Notes: generated by a model not told the origin, from the sequence alone. 64,000 nucleotides of DNA from Celeribacter indicus (GCF_000819565.1 NZ_CP004393.1:2914001-2978000); one strand, 5' to 3'; positions 44,848 to 55,340 are shown, numbered from the stretch's first letter. Translations and numbers: made by a program.

Positions 44848-44871
44848 GGCTTTTTGCTGCCGGAAATACTC
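44848..44871 (-). repeat. 24-nt dispersed gene-end element, copy 4
   Basis: On the minus strand GAGTATTT-CCG-GCAGCAAAAAGCC starts 11 nt after the stop of the PIN gene. It is identical to copies 1 and 2 outside the three central bases. No clear hairpin precedes it here. Confidence 0.7.
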
Positions 44872-44882
44872 GCGTCCGACCG

Positions 44883-45422
44883 TCAGGCCAGCGCCTTGCC
44901 CAGCCGCGGAAGGCGCGCCTTCTTCAACAGCCGCCGCCTGTCCCAGGGCTCGCCGGAGAGCCGCTCGGCCTCGCCGCGCACCGCCTCGACGACGCCCGCG
45001 ACCACATCGGGATGATCCGACCAGAGCCGCCAGAGGAATCCGTCGGGATCCCAGCGCGCGAGCCCTTCCTCGGCGAGGACGTGACGCGGGAAATCCTGCG
45101 CGTTCAGCGTGACGATGGCCTCGGCCCCGCCCGCGATGGCGGCGGCGAGCACATGGATGTCGTTTTCGTCGGACAGGTGGAGCCGCGCCTCGAGCCCCCG
45201 GTGCTCCGGCACCTCCGCCCGCGGGAAGGCGGCCCGCACGAGCGCCACCTCGCCGCGCGCCACGGCCTCCCCCTCCGGGCCGAGCTTGCGCGCCGCCCGC
45301 GCCCATTCCTCGAGGATGCGTGCCGACCAGAGCGGCTCGTAGAGCCCTGCCCGTGCCACGCCCAGAAGCACCTCCCGCATCACGGTCGGATAGAGCACGC
45401 AGGCGTCGAGCAGCACCTTCAT
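44883..45422 (-). CDS. PIN domain-containing protein
   Basis: A 179-residue protein of the PIN nuclease fold. Acidic residues of the active site are visible: Asp7 in VLLDACVLYPT, Glu in ILEEWARA near 38, Asp in LSDENDIHVLAAAI near 88, and the fourth in IVTLNAQDFP near 110. The family is common in Rhodobacteraceae. No antitoxin gene is adjacent; instead its start codon overlaps the stop of an RNA methyltransferase gene (ATGA), a pair that I recall being conserved in Rhodobacter. It is therefore more likely a housekeeping RNase-like protein than a classical toxin (inference). Confidence 0.8.
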   Translation of the reverse strand: MKVLLDACVLYPTVMREVLLGVARAGLYEPLWSARILEEWARAARKLGPEGEAVARGEVALVRAAFPRAEVPEHRGLEARLHLSDENDIHVLAAAIAGGAEAIVTLNAQDFPRHVLAEEGLARWDPDGFLWRLWSDHPDVVAGVVEAVRGEAERLSGEPWDRRRLLKKARLPRLGKALA

Positions 45423-46624
45423 GGCATGAGCCGGTAGAACAGCGCCTTCAGATAGCCGCTTTCGGCGAGCTGGGGCATCAGCGGGTGATCGGCCCCGGCA
45501 AAGCCCGTATGGATCAGTTGCGCGCTGCGCCCCGCGCGCCCGATGCCGCGATTGCAGCTCGCGCGGAAGGCGTCGAGATCGGCGGCATGGGAACAGGAAC
45601 AGAGGCCGAGATAGCCACCCTCCCGCACCAGCGGCGCGGCCATGCGCGCGACGCGCTCATAGGCCCTGAGCCCCTTCTCCAGTGCCGGTTTCGCGGGGGC
45701 GAAGGCCGGCGGATCGCAGATCACCACGTCGAAACGCGCCCCCTCGCCGGCGAGCGCCGCCATCACGTCGAAGGCATCGCCGCGGCGCGTCGCAAGATCG
45801 TCCGCCCGGCCCATGGCCTGCGCCCCCTTGCCCGCGAGATCGAGCGCGGCGGCGGAACTGTCCACGGAAAGCGCCTGCGCCGCGCCGCCGGCGAGCGCCG
45901 CAAGGGCGAAGCCGCCGACATGGGAGAAGACGTCGAGCACGCGCGCCCCGCCGGCGAGGCGCTGCGCGAAGGCATGGTTCGGGCGCTGGTCATAGAACAG
46001 CCCCGTCTTCTGCCCGCCCATCAGGTCGGCCATGTAGGTCGCCCCGTTCATCGGCACGGGAACGGGCCCGTCGACCGCGCCGCAGAGCACGCGCGTCTCC
46101 TCCGGCAAGCCCTCGAGCCCGCGCGCGCGGCCGGTGCCGTTCATCACCACGGTCGCGACCCCCGTCACCGCCCGCAGCGCCTCCGCCAGCGGTTCGATCC
46201 GCCCATCCGCCCAGGCGGCATTCGGTTGTATCACGCAGGTGTCGCCGAACCGGTCGACGACCACGCCCGGCAACCCGTCGGCCTCGGCATGGACAAGCCG
46301 GTAGAACGGTGCGTCGAACAGCCGCTCGCGATGCGCGAGCGCCGTCCCGAGCCGCGCGGCGAACCAGTCCGCATCAATGCGCGCCGTCTCCTCGCGGTCG
46401 AGCACGCGGGCGAAGATGCGTGACTTCGGATTGACCGCGACCAGGGCGAGGAAAGTGCGCTCCGCATCCTCGAGCCGCGCGATCTCGCCGGGCGCGAGCG
46501 CCTTCGTGCGGCGGTCGGTGACAAGCTCGTTGTCATAGATCCAGGGGGCGCCGTGGCGGATCGCGCGGGCGTTCGCCTTCGGCTTCAGGCGGATGGTCGG
46601 CAGGGCAAAAGAGGGCTCGGTCAT
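45419..46624 (-). CDS. class I SAM-dependent rRNA methyltransferase (RlmI-like)
   Basis: A 401-residue protein with an N-terminal PUA-like domain (about 10-80: IRLKPKANARAIRHGAPWIYDNE) and a C-terminal Rossmann methyltransferase. Motif I is VLDVFSHVGGFALAALAGG near 232, the acidic motif is ALSVDSSAAALDLA near 255, and the catalytic-type motif is VVICDPPAFAPAKPALEKGL near 303. The conserved Cys-containing end LCSCSHAADLDAF near 348 fits 5-methylcytosine RNA methyltransferases such as RlmI, which methylates C1962 of 23S rRNA. It overlaps the PIN gene by four bases. Confidence 0.85.
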   Translation of the reverse strand: MTEPSFALPTIRLKPKANARAIRHGAPWIYDNELVTDRRTKALAPGEIARLEDAERTFLALVAVNPKSRIFARVLDREETARIDADWFAARLGTALAHRERLFDAPFYRLVHAEADGLPGVVVDRFGDTCVIQPNAAWADGRIEPLAEALRAVTGVATVVMNGTGRARGLEGLPEETRVLCGAVDGPVPVPMNGATYMADLMGGQKTGLFYDQRPNHAFAQRLAGGARVLDVFSHVGGFALAALAGGAAQALSVDSSAAALDLAGKGAQAMGRADDLATRRGDAFDVMAALAGEGARFDVVICDPPAFAPAKPALEKGLRAYERVARMAAPLVREGGYLGLCSCSHAADLDAFRASCNRGIGRAGRSAQLIHTGFAGADHPLMPQLAESGYLKALFYRLMP

Positions 46625-46666
46625 GCCTGCCCTCTTAGCCGTGTTTCGGGATGTTGGAAAGCGCGA

Positions 46667-47284
46667 TCAGAGGCCGGAGAGCCCGCCCAGCTCCTGCCGG
46701 ATCACCTGCGCGAGACGATCGGTGATGCGCATGGTCTGGGTGATACCCTGCCGGTCCGCTTCCACCGCCGCCTGCCCGCCATAGGCCCGGAAGGTCGCAT
46801 CGACCTTGCGCGCGGGCCGCAGCACGGCGCCGGTCCGCGCATCGCGGACGGTCAGAAGGAATTCGATCTCGTGTTCGGACGGCAGGCGCGAATAGCGCAC
46901 GCGATGGGTCTGGGCGTGAAAGCGCAGCAACTCGACCTCGAGCACCACGGGCCTCGCCCCGGCGAAGGGCGCCACGCCGCGGGCGAGCCCGGCCTCGACC
47001 ACCGCCCCGACCTGTGCATGGCGGTCGCCCGCCGGGTCGCCGTGCCAGACGATATCGGCCCGCGGCTTGATCGTGTCGGCCTCGGAGACGGTGAGGCTGC
47101 GCGGCACGGAGACGTCGATCCGCGCCACCCGGATGTCCGGGGCGGTCTCGCCGGACGACTGCGCGCCCTGCCCCGCCGACGCGGCGGGGACGACAGGGGC
47201 AGCGGACGAGAGTGAGCCAGTCGTGCAGCCGCTCGCGACAAGAGCGAGGGCAAGCGCGGCGATGGCTTTGGCGATGTGTTTCAT
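46667..47284 (-). CDS. predicted lipoprotein (DUF6778-like)
   Basis: A 205-residue exported protein. The start at 47284 has GGAGAC upstream and gives a lipoprotein signal MKHIAKAIAALALALVASGC, with the lipidated Cys at 20. After a Ser/Ala/Pro-rich linker, the folded part (about 50-200) contains VARIDVSVPRSLTVSE and LEVELLRFHAQTHRVRYS, resembling DUF6778/DUF3313-type envelope lipoproteins of unknown function. It is alone between the RNA methyltransferase gene and a small gene. Confidence 0.75.
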   Translation of the reverse strand: MKHIAKAIAALALALVASGCTTGSLSSAAPVVPAASAGQGAQSSGETAPDIRVARIDVSVPRSLTVSEADTIKPRADIVWHGDPAGDRHAQVGAVVEAGLARGVAPFAGARPVVLEVELLRFHAQTHRVRYSRLPSEHEIEFLLTVRDARTGAVLRPARKVDATFRAYGGQAAVEADRQGITQTMRITDRLAQVIRQELGGLSGL

Positions 47285-47345
47285 GACGGGTCTCCGGACT
47301 GTGTTTTCCGGCGTCATGATCCGCAATAAATTGGACCGAAATGAG

Positions 47346-47372
47346 AAAATCCCGGAACGTTTCCGGGATTTT
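47346..47372. terminator. bidirectional-looking intrinsic terminator
   Basis: AAAATCCCGGAA (47346-47357) and TTCCGGGATTTT (47361-47372) are perfect 12-bp arms with a three-base loop. It lies 77 bases beyond the stop of the 53-residue minus-strand gene and most likely ends that transcript. Confidence 0.88.
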
Positions 47373-47448
47373 GTTGCGCTTTCGATGACATTCTGACGGC
47401 GTTTTCCGCCATGCCGCCTGTCTGGCCGGGCCGGAGCCCGAACCGTCG

Positions 47449-47610
47449 TCAGGCGGTCTTGCCGGAGTGCGGCGCCGCGAGATGGGCGCGGACCCAGGCG
47501 CGTGCGGAGCGCAGGAACTCGCGCATCGTTTCGGCGCGCAGACGGTGCGCCTCGGCCTCGGCGGCCTGAAGGTCGAAGGTCTCGAAAGTGGTGTTGGTGT
47601 TGGTCGTCAT
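47449..47610 (-). CDS. 53-residue small protein
   Basis: Reads MTTNTNTTFETFDLQAAE, then an alternating basic/acidic amphipathic helix (AEAHRLRAETMREFLRSA) and ends HSGKTA. GGAGGAAAGG lies upstream of the ATG and a perfect terminator follows, so it looks like a true short gene. It resembles the small RSP_7527/DUF1127-like proteins of Rhodobacteraceae, some of which influence RNA turnover and phosphate or carbon metabolism; assignment is by resemblance only. It is divergent from edd across a 358-bp gap. Confidence 0.6.
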   Translation of the reverse strand: MTTNTNTTFETFDLQAAEAEAHRLRAETMREFLRSARAWVRAHLAAPHSGKTA

Positions 47611-47968
47611 CGGATCTGCCTTTCCTCCGCCCGCTTCACCGTGGGGTGCCTTGTGCGAAACACCATCCCCGGCCGGACGTTACATGTGATCCTCCCGTCA
47701 CTTTCCTATCTAGGCCCGCGCGCCCATGGGCGCGAGTGCCGATCGGGAAGACCCGCTATGCGCGGCGCGCATTTCGACATGACAACGGCCGAGGCTGGCC
47801 TAGATGACAGGAAAGCCGCATCCGGCCATGGACTTCGCGGGCGCAGCGATCTAGAGTGCGGGACGTTAGCGCTAACGGACCCTGGCCGCACGCGACCGCT
47901 CCCCGCCCCGTCCGCCACCGCAGACAGACCACCGAACCGATGTTCCGCGAAATGCCGAAAGGCCTGAC
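47611..47968. other. 358-bp divergent gap between the small gene and edd
   Basis: No further gene is evident. The gap holds the LacI-type palindrome at 47864-47877. An imperfect inverted repeat is made by CTTTCCTATCTAGGCC (47701-47716) and GGCCTAGATGACAGGAAAG (about 47797-47815). No convincing -35/-10 pair could be fixed by eye. Confidence 0.5.
47864..47877. promoter_or_regulatory. LacI-family-type operator palindrome upstream of edd
   Basis: CGTTAGCGCTAACG is a perfect 14-bp palindrome with the central CG flanked as in LacI/GalR-family operators. It lies 91 bases before the edd start. A sugar-responsive repressor of the Entner-Doudoroff genes is the natural guess; no LacI-type gene is in the window. 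Confidence 0.6.
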
Positions 47969-49774
<1,806 letters not shown>

Positions 49775-49831
49775 GCCGCGCGCACCCGCCCGGCACCCTG
49801 CGAGAATGGCCGCGCAGAGGGCCGGGGCCGC

Positions 49832-50944
49832 TCAGGCCAGATCGCTCAGCGCCTTCGGACGGAAGCCCTGAAGCTCGTGGGAGGCGCCGCGCTTCACCTT
49901 CGAGGCCCAGTCGGGATCGGCCAGAAGCGCGCGCCCGACGGCGATGAGATCGAACTCCTCCGCTTCCATCCGCCGCACGAGCAGATCGAGCGGCGTCGCC
50001 TGCGAGCTTTCGCCGCCGAAGGCCGCAAGGAACTCGCCCGACAGACCGACCGATCCCACGGAGATCGTGGGCGCGCCGGTAAGCTTCTTCGCCCATCCCG
50101 CGAAATTCAGCCCGTGCTCGCCGTCGATCTGCGGGAATTCCGGCTCCCAGAACCGCCGCTGCGAGCAATGCAGGATATCCACACCCGCCTCCACGAGCGG
50201 CGCGAGCCAGGCCTCCATCTCCTGCGGATCCGTCGCGAGCTTCGCGCCGTAATCCTGCTGTTTCCACTGGCTCACGCGCATCAGGATCGGGAAATGCGGC
50301 CCGACCGCGGCGCGCACGGCCTTCACCACCTCCACGGCGAAGCGCGCCCGCTCGGACAGACTGACCCCGCCCCAGCCGTCCTCGCGCAGGTTCGTTCCCT
50401 CCCAGAAGAACTGGTCGATGAGATAGCCATGTGCACCATGCAGCTCCACCACGTCGAACCCCAGATCCCGCGCCGATTTCGCGGCATGCGCGAAGGCCGC
50501 GATCGTCGCCGCGATATCCTCCTCGCTCATCGCGACGCCGCGCGGTTCGCCCGGACCGACGAGGCCGGAGGGGCTTTCCACCGGCGCGGCGGGCTCCCAA
50601 TCGCCGCTGCGGGTCGACCCCGTGTGCCAGATCTGCGGGCCCATCTTGCCCCCCGCCGCATGGACCGCGTCGATCACGCGCTTCCATCCGGTCAGGGCGT
50701 CGGGCCCGTGAAAGAAGGGGATATGCGGCTGATTGCGGGAGGCGGGGCGGTCGATCACCGTGCCCTCCGACAGGATCAGCCCCACATCCCGCGCCGCACG
50801 CCGGGCGTAATAGGCGGCATTCGGCGCGCCCGGAATGCCCTGCGGCGCCATGTTGCGCGTCATCGGCGCCATCACGATGCGGTTCCCGAGATGCAGGGAT
50901 CCATGGTTGAAGGGGCGAAACAGGATGTCGGTCTTCTCGGACAT
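49832..50944 (-). CDS. NADH:flavin oxidoreductase, old yellow enzyme family
   Basis: A 370-residue FMN-dependent (beta/alpha)8 oxidoreductase. The start at 50944 ([12 protein letters not shown]) has GGAG upstream; the frame open to 51067 adds only low-complexity sequence. FMN and substrate motifs are [14 protein letters not shown] near residue 22, [11 protein letters not shown] near 100, [22 protein letters not shown] near 160, and [14 protein letters not shown] near 292. The usual HxxN/HxxH substrate pair reads H-G-A-H. Enone or nitro compound reduction is the family reaction; the natural substrate is unknown. It sits on the opposite strand between edd and eda. Confidence 0.87.
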   Translation of the reverse strand: MSEKTDILFRPFNHGSLHLGNRIVMAPMTRNMAPQGIPGAPNAAYYARRAARDVGLILSEGTVIDRPASRNQPHIPFFHGPDALTGWKRVIDAVHAAGGKMGPQIWHTGSTRSGDWEPAAPVESPSGLVGPGEPRGVAMSEEDIAATIAAFAHAAKSARDLGFDVVELHGAHGYLIDQFFWEGTNLREDGWGGVSLSERARFAVEVVKAVRAAVGPHFPILMRVSQWKQQDYGAKLATDPQEMEAWLAPLVEAGVDILHCSQRRFWEPEFPQIDGEHGLNFAGWAKKLTGAPTISVGSVGLSGEFLAAFGGESSQATPLDLLVRRMEAEEFDLIAVGRALLADPDWASKVKRGASHELQGFRPKALSDLA

Positions 50945-51153
50945 GACGGGCTCCGGGGGCGGGGAAGGACACAGCAGCGATACTATCGCCCCGTCGCGCC
51001 GGGTCAATCGCCCTGCGGGCGCGGTGGCGGCCCGATCCGCAGGGAGCCCGGCCCCCGCACCCGCCAAGGACGGCGCCGAGCGCCCGAACGGGGTTCAAAC
51101 CCGCCCTGTCAGGCGCTAACATGCGCCGAGATCCGGCAAGGAAAGGTTCCGCC

Positions 51154-51795
51154 ATGACGCCCCAAGAGGCCAGTGTGAAATGCGCAGAGGTCTGTGCGCT
51201 CGCCCCCGTCGTTCCCGTTCTCGTCGTCCATGACGTCGCCCATGCCCGCCCGCTCGCGGAGGCGCTCGTTGCCGGCGGTCTCCCGGCCCTGGAGGTCACG
51301 CTGCGCACGCCGGCGGCCCTCGACGTGATCCGCGAGATGGCGGCGGTCGAGGGCGGTATCGTCGGCGCGGGCACGCTGCTGACGCCGGACGACGTCGCCG
51401 CCGCCGTGGCCGCGGGGGCGAAATTCGGCGTTTCTCCGGGGGCGATCGACCGGCTTCTCGACGCCTGCGAGGCGGCGGATCTGCCGCTTCTCGCCGGCAC
51501 GGCGACGGCCTCCGACGTCATGCGCCTGCTCGAGCGCGGCTATACCGTCGCGAAATTCTTCCCCGCCGAGGCCAATGGCGGCGCGCCCGCGCTCAAGGCG
51601 ATCGGCGCACCGCTGCCGCAGATGAAATTCTGCCCGACGGGCGGCATCTCGCTGAAGAACGCGGGCGAGTATCTCTCTCTCCCGAACACGCTCTGCGTCG
51701 GCGGAAGCTGGGTTGCGCCGAACGATCTGGTGCAGAAGGGCGACTGGAAGGCGATCGAGGAACTCGCGCGCGAGGCTGCGGCCCTGCCGCGCTGA
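51154..51795 (+). CDS. eda: 2-dehydro-3-deoxyphosphogluconate (KDPG) aldolase
   Basis: A 213-residue class I aldolase that splits KDPG to pyruvate and glyceraldehyde 3-phosphate. The start at 51154 has AAGGAAAGG upstream; the ATG at 51121 has no ribosome site. The catalytic Glu is in ALEVTLRTPAALDV near residue 46, and the Schiff-base Lys is in YTVAKFFPAEANGG near 134, with CPTGGISLKNAGEYL near 161 binding the phosphate. It completes the Entner-Doudoroff pair with edd although an inverted gene separates them. Confidence 0.95.
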   Translation: MTPQEASVKCAEVCALAPVVPVLVVHDVAHARPLAEALVAGGLPALEVTLRTPAALDVIREMAAVEGGIVGAGTLLTPDDVAAAVAAGAKFGVSPGAIDRLLDACEAADLPLLAGTATASDVMRLLERGYTVAKFFPAEANGGAPALKAIGAPLPQMKFCPTGGISLKNAGEYLSLPNTLCVGGSWVAPNDLVQKGDWKAIEELAREAAALPR

Positions 51796-51936
51796 GATGC
51801 CCGCGCGCCGCGCAGGCGCGCTTCGTCTCACCCTCATGCCTCTCATCGTTCTGCATGACACCGCGAGGACCGGGAAGGGACATGCACATGTCCGGCCGCG
51901 TGCGGAGGATCGCCCTCCGCGCCGGACCGGGCGCGC

Positions 51937-52233
51937 TCAGCCCCGGCGCCCGCGGGAGCCGCCGCGCCGCCCGGTCTGAAGCCGCATTTCCCCCAGCCCC
52001 TCCTCGAGCACGCGCGTCATCGGATGGGCGGGATCCGCGACCGGCGCATAAAGCGCGAGGAGCCGGCGGATCGCGATGGTGGCGTCGAGCTTCGGATCGA
52101 GCTTGATCGCCCAATCGAGAAAGATCGAGCGCGCCTCGAGAAGGCCCAGCCCCTCGATGCGGTAGGATTCGCGGATCAGCCCGCCCGGATCGAGCGCCGG
52201 ATCCACGTCCGGCCAATCGGTCTGTTGTGCCAT
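51937..52233 (-). CDS. conserved hypothetical protein of 98 residues
   Basis: Starts at 52233 with AAGGGAG upstream (MAQQTDWPDVDPALDPG). The middle is helical (ESYRIEGLGLLEARSIFLDW and DATIAIRRLLALYAPVAD) and the last 13 residues are Gly/Arg-rich. I do not recognise a family with a function. It lies just downstream of glnE on the same strand (25 bases after reading back from the glnE stop), so it is probably translated from its own unit with start inside the short gap. No signal peptide or membrane helix is seen. Confidence 0.65.
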   Translation of the reverse strand: MAQQTDWPDVDPALDPGGLIRESYRIEGLGLLEARSIFLDWAIKLDPKLDATIAIRRLLALYAPVADPAHPMTRVLEEGLGEMRLQTGRRGGSRGRRG

Positions 52234-52258
52234 GCGGATCTCCCTTTTCGTCTCTCCG

Positions 52259-55051
52259 TTAGCCCGCCGGGAGCGGCCGCGCAAGCACCGCGTCGATCAC
52301 CGCGGCCGCCTCGCGCGCACGCAGCTCCAGCTCCTCCGACAGCGCCTCGAGGCTTGCCGCCCCGCTCGAGCGCAGCAGGAAATCGCGCCCGCCCGTGCCC
52401 GCCGCGGCCGGGTCGAGCGTCTCCCCGCTCAGGAGCCGCGCCGCCGATTGCAGGCGCCACATCAGCCGGTAGGACTGCGCCAGGCGCTCGGCCTCCTCCG
52501 CCCGCAGCCAGCCGCCGGTCCGCCCCGCCTCGAGCTGGTCGTAGAGATCCGAACAGGACGCACCGGTCAGCAGCGCCGCCGCCTCCGCGACAAGCTCGAT
52601 ATCCATCATCCGCCCCGGCCCGTTCTTCGGATCCCAGGGCCCGCCGGGCTTCGCCTCGGCCAGCCGGGCGCGCATCTCCCGCGTTTCCTGCCGGATCCGC
52701 GCCTCGTCCTTCGGCCCGGCGATGAGCGCGCGGCGGAAGGCCTCCACCTCTGCCAGAACCGCGCCGTCCCCGGCGATCGCCGCACCGCGGGTGAGCGCGA
52801 GATGTTCCCAGACCCAGGCCTCCTCGCGCTGATAGGTCCGGAAGCTCTCGATCGAGGTCGCCACCGGTCCCTGACGGCCCGAGGGGCGCAGGCGCATGTC
52901 CACCTCATAGAGCCGTCCCTCGGCGGTCTGGGCGGTCATGGCGGTGATCAGCGCCTGGGTGAAGCGCGTGTAATAGGTCTTTGACGGCAATGGCCTTCTC
53001 CCGTCCGACTGCTCGACCCCGCCGGCATCGTAGATCACGATCATGTCGAGATCGGAGGCCGCCGTCAGCCGGCCCGCGCCGAGCGACCCCATGCCAAGCA
53101 CCATCGCGCCCTGTCCCGGAGGCGTGCCGTGCTTGCGCGCGAAATCCGCCACCACGCGGGGAAAGAGCCCGGCAAGGCAGGCCGCGGCGATGTCGCAATA
53201 TTGCGACCCGGCCTCGTCGGCGGAGATCAGGCCGCGCAACTGGTGCACGCCCACCCGGAAATGCCATTCCTTCGCCCAGCGGCGGCAGGCGTCGAGTTCG
53301 CTTTCGTAATCGCCCGCGCGCGCAAGCCCCTCGCAGAGTTCCGCCGTCAGCCCCGCCCGCCCCGGCCAGGGCGCGAAGAAGGATCCGCCGATCACCGCGT
53401 CGAGCACGCCGGCATTGCGGGACAGGTAGCGCGCGAGATGCGGCGCGGTGGAGACGATGTCCAGAATGAGGTCGATAAGCTGCGGATTGGCCTCGAACAG
53501 CGCGAAGAGCTGCACCCCCGCCGGCAGCCCCGCGAGGAAGCCGTCGAGATGGCCCAGCGCCTCGAGCGGCTTGTCGAGCCGCTGGATCCGCGCCAGGAGT
53601 TCAGGCTTCAGCCGTTCGAAGATCTCCTGCGCCCGCGCGGCGCGCAGGCAGGGATAGGTCGACCAGCGCGCGGTGATCTCCGCCTCCTCGCGCGAGAGGT
53701 CCGGCGCGGGCGCGGCCTCTCCGGGGGCGAAGAATTCCTCGGTCAGCTCATGCACGCGCAGGCAGCGTTCCGCGATCTCCGTGCGCATCGCCTCCGTTTC
53801 GGCCCCCATCAGCGCAGCGAGGCGATCGAATTCCTCGGGCGCCGAGGGCAGTTCGTGGGTCTGCGCGTCGCGCAACATCTGGAGCCGGTGCTCGACCTCG
53901 CGGTGCGCCCGGTAATCCGCGGTCAGCACCTCTGCCGCCTCCGCCTCGACCCAGCCCTTTTCCGCGAGCTTCTCGAGCGCGGGAACGGTGCCGCGCAGGC
54001 GCAGCTCCGGGTCACGGCCGCCGGCAATCAACTGGCGCGTCTGGGCGAAGAACTCGATCTCGCGGATGCCGCCGAGGCCCAGCTTCATGTTGTGCCCCTC
54101 GAGCCGGAGCGCGCCGCCGAGCCCCTTGTGGGCACGGATCTTCAGCCGCATGTCATGGGTCTCGCGGATCGCGTGGAAATCGAGATGGCGCCGCCAGACA
54201 AACGGCCGCAGATCGGCGAGGAAGCGCGCCCCCGCCTCCGTGTCGCCCGCGCAGGCGCGCGCCTTGATATAGGCGGCGCGCTCCCATGTGCGCCCCACGC
54301 TCTCGTAATAGCGTTCGGCGGCCTCCATCGCGAAACAGACCGGCGTCACCGACGGATCGGGCCTGAGCCGGAGATCGGTGCGGAAGACATAGCCATCCCC
54401 CGTCAGGTCCGACAGCGCCGCCATGGCCCGCCGCGTCGCCCGGATGAACCCGGCCCGCGCCTCCATCCGGTCGACGGGATCGAACCGGCTTTCGTCGAAG
54501 AGGCAGATCAGGTCGATATCGGAGGAATAGTTGAGCTCATAGGCCCCATGCTTGCCCATGGCGAGCGCGAACATGCCGCCGCAGCTCTCGACATCGGCCT
54601 CGGTCTGGCCGGGGATCTTGCCCTTCGCGATCTCGCGTCCGACATGGGCGCGGAGCGCCACATGGGTCGCCCGGTCGGCCAGCCGGGACAGCGTTCCGGT
54701 CACGTCCTCGAGCGCCCAGACCCCGCCGAGATCGCAAAGCGCGACGAGCAGCGCGATCCGCCGCTTGGCCGCGCGCAGCCCCGCGTTCACCTGATCGAAG
54801 GGCAGCTCCTCCATCCGCGCGATCTCCGCGGCCACCGCGCCCATCGGATCGTCGAAGGCGCCGGGCAGCCAGCCGGCCTCCTTGAGCACCAGCCCGTGCA
54901 GGAAGGGCGCGCTGCCGGCCGTGCCCTCGACCAGCGCGGCAGCATCGCCGGTGATGTCCGGCACCGCGGCGCGCGCCTCGCGTCCGCGCTCGGGCTCATA
55001 GGCACGCGGCAACCGGGTGATGCGGGCTGCGACGGATGTGGTCTGCGACAT
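52259..55051 (-). CDS. glnE: glutamine synthetase adenylyltransferase/adenylyl-removing enzyme
   Basis: A 930-residue bifunctional enzyme that adenylylates and deadenylylates glutamine synthetase under PII control. The start at 55051 has GGAGGAG upstream; the frame stays open to 55303 through non-coding sequence. Two nucleotidyltransferase domains are visible, each with G-S/K...D-x-D: FALAMGKHGAYELNYSSDIDL near residue 160 (adenylyl removal) and LGMGSLGAGRLTAASDLDM near 665 (adenylylation). Helical linkers and regulatory segments lie between. The length is typical of GlnE (about 940). Confidence 0.95.
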   Translation of the reverse strand: MSQTTSVAARITRLPRAYEPERGREARAAVPDITGDAAALVEGTAGSAPFLHGLVLKEAGWLPGAFDDPMGAVAAEIARMEELPFDQVNAGLRAAKRRIALLVALCDLGGVWALEDVTGTLSRLADRATHVALRAHVGREIAKGKIPGQTEADVESCGGMFALAMGKHGAYELNYSSDIDLICLFDESRFDPVDRMEARAGFIRATRRAMAALSDLTGDGYVFRTDLRLRPDPSVTPVCFAMEAAERYYESVGRTWERAAYIKARACAGDTEAGARFLADLRPFVWRRHLDFHAIRETHDMRLKIRAHKGLGGALRLEGHNMKLGLGGIREIEFFAQTRQLIAGGRDPELRLRGTVPALEKLAEKGWVEAEAAEVLTADYRAHREVEHRLQMLRDAQTHELPSAPEEFDRLAALMGAETEAMRTEIAERCLRVHELTEEFFAPGEAAPAPDLSREEAEITARWSTYPCLRAARAQEIFERLKPELLARIQRLDKPLEALGHLDGFLAGLPAGVQLFALFEANPQLIDLILDIVSTAPHLARYLSRNAGVLDAVIGGSFFAPWPGRAGLTAELCEGLARAGDYESELDACRRWAKEWHFRVGVHQLRGLISADEAGSQYCDIAAACLAGLFPRVVADFARKHGTPPGQGAMVLGMGSLGAGRLTAASDLDMIVIYDAGGVEQSDGRRPLPSKTYYTRFTQALITAMTAQTAEGRLYEVDMRLRPSGRQGPVATSIESFRTYQREEAWVWEHLALTRGAAIAGDGAVLAEVEAFRRALIAGPKDEARIRQETREMRARLAEAKPGGPWDPKNGPGRMMDIELVAEAAALLTGASCSDLYDQLEAGRTGGWLRAEEAERLAQSYRLMWRLQSAARLLSGETLDPAAAGTGGRDFLLRSSGAASLEALSEELELRAREAAAVIDAVLARPLPAG

Positions 55052-55244
55052 GGGGCTCCTCCATTTCCGCGCAAGAGAATGGCGGTTTCGCCGCCCTGCG
55101 CAAGGCCAATCGACAGGATTTTCTCTGCCGTGCCAAGGGCAAGGCCCGTCTGCCCCGCACCGGCACCGCGCCGCGCGAAGACCAGCCGGGGCGGCAGGGC
55201 GCGGCGGATCTCCGCACAGCGGGCGGACCCGAATGTAAAAAACA

Positions 55245-55309
55245 TTCACATCCCCCCTTGCGAGACTCGGGACGGCAGCCCATCTTGGGGATGTGAAAGG
55301 CATTCACAT
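55245..55309 (+). promoter_or_regulatory. TTCACAT repeat cluster upstream of the DUF2852 gene
   Basis: Three copies of one heptamer lie in the 289-bp glnE/DUF2852 gap: TTCACAT at 55245-55251, its inverse ATGTGAA at 55291-55297, and TTCACAT at 55303-55309. The last two form a palindrome with a five-base centre. The first two extend to an 11-bp inverted repeat (TTCACATCCCC and GGGGATGTGAA) spanning 53 bp. The innermost site ends 31 bases before the start codon, so it is well placed for a repressor. It resembles CRP-type TGTGA-TCACA, but with seven instead of six spacer bases. Confidence 0.55.
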
Positions 55310-55340
55310 AGAGTTTTCCCAAATCCGAAAGGGGACCCAC

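Noticed and set aside
44883..45422. PIN gene as the toxin of a toxin-antitoxin module
   Set aside because: No small antitoxin frame adjoins it and it is coupled to an RNA methyltransferase gene.
51878..51893. GGACAT-N4-ATGTCC palindrome after eda
   Set aside because: It lies between two gene 3' ends, with no promoter role evident and no second copy; probably chance.
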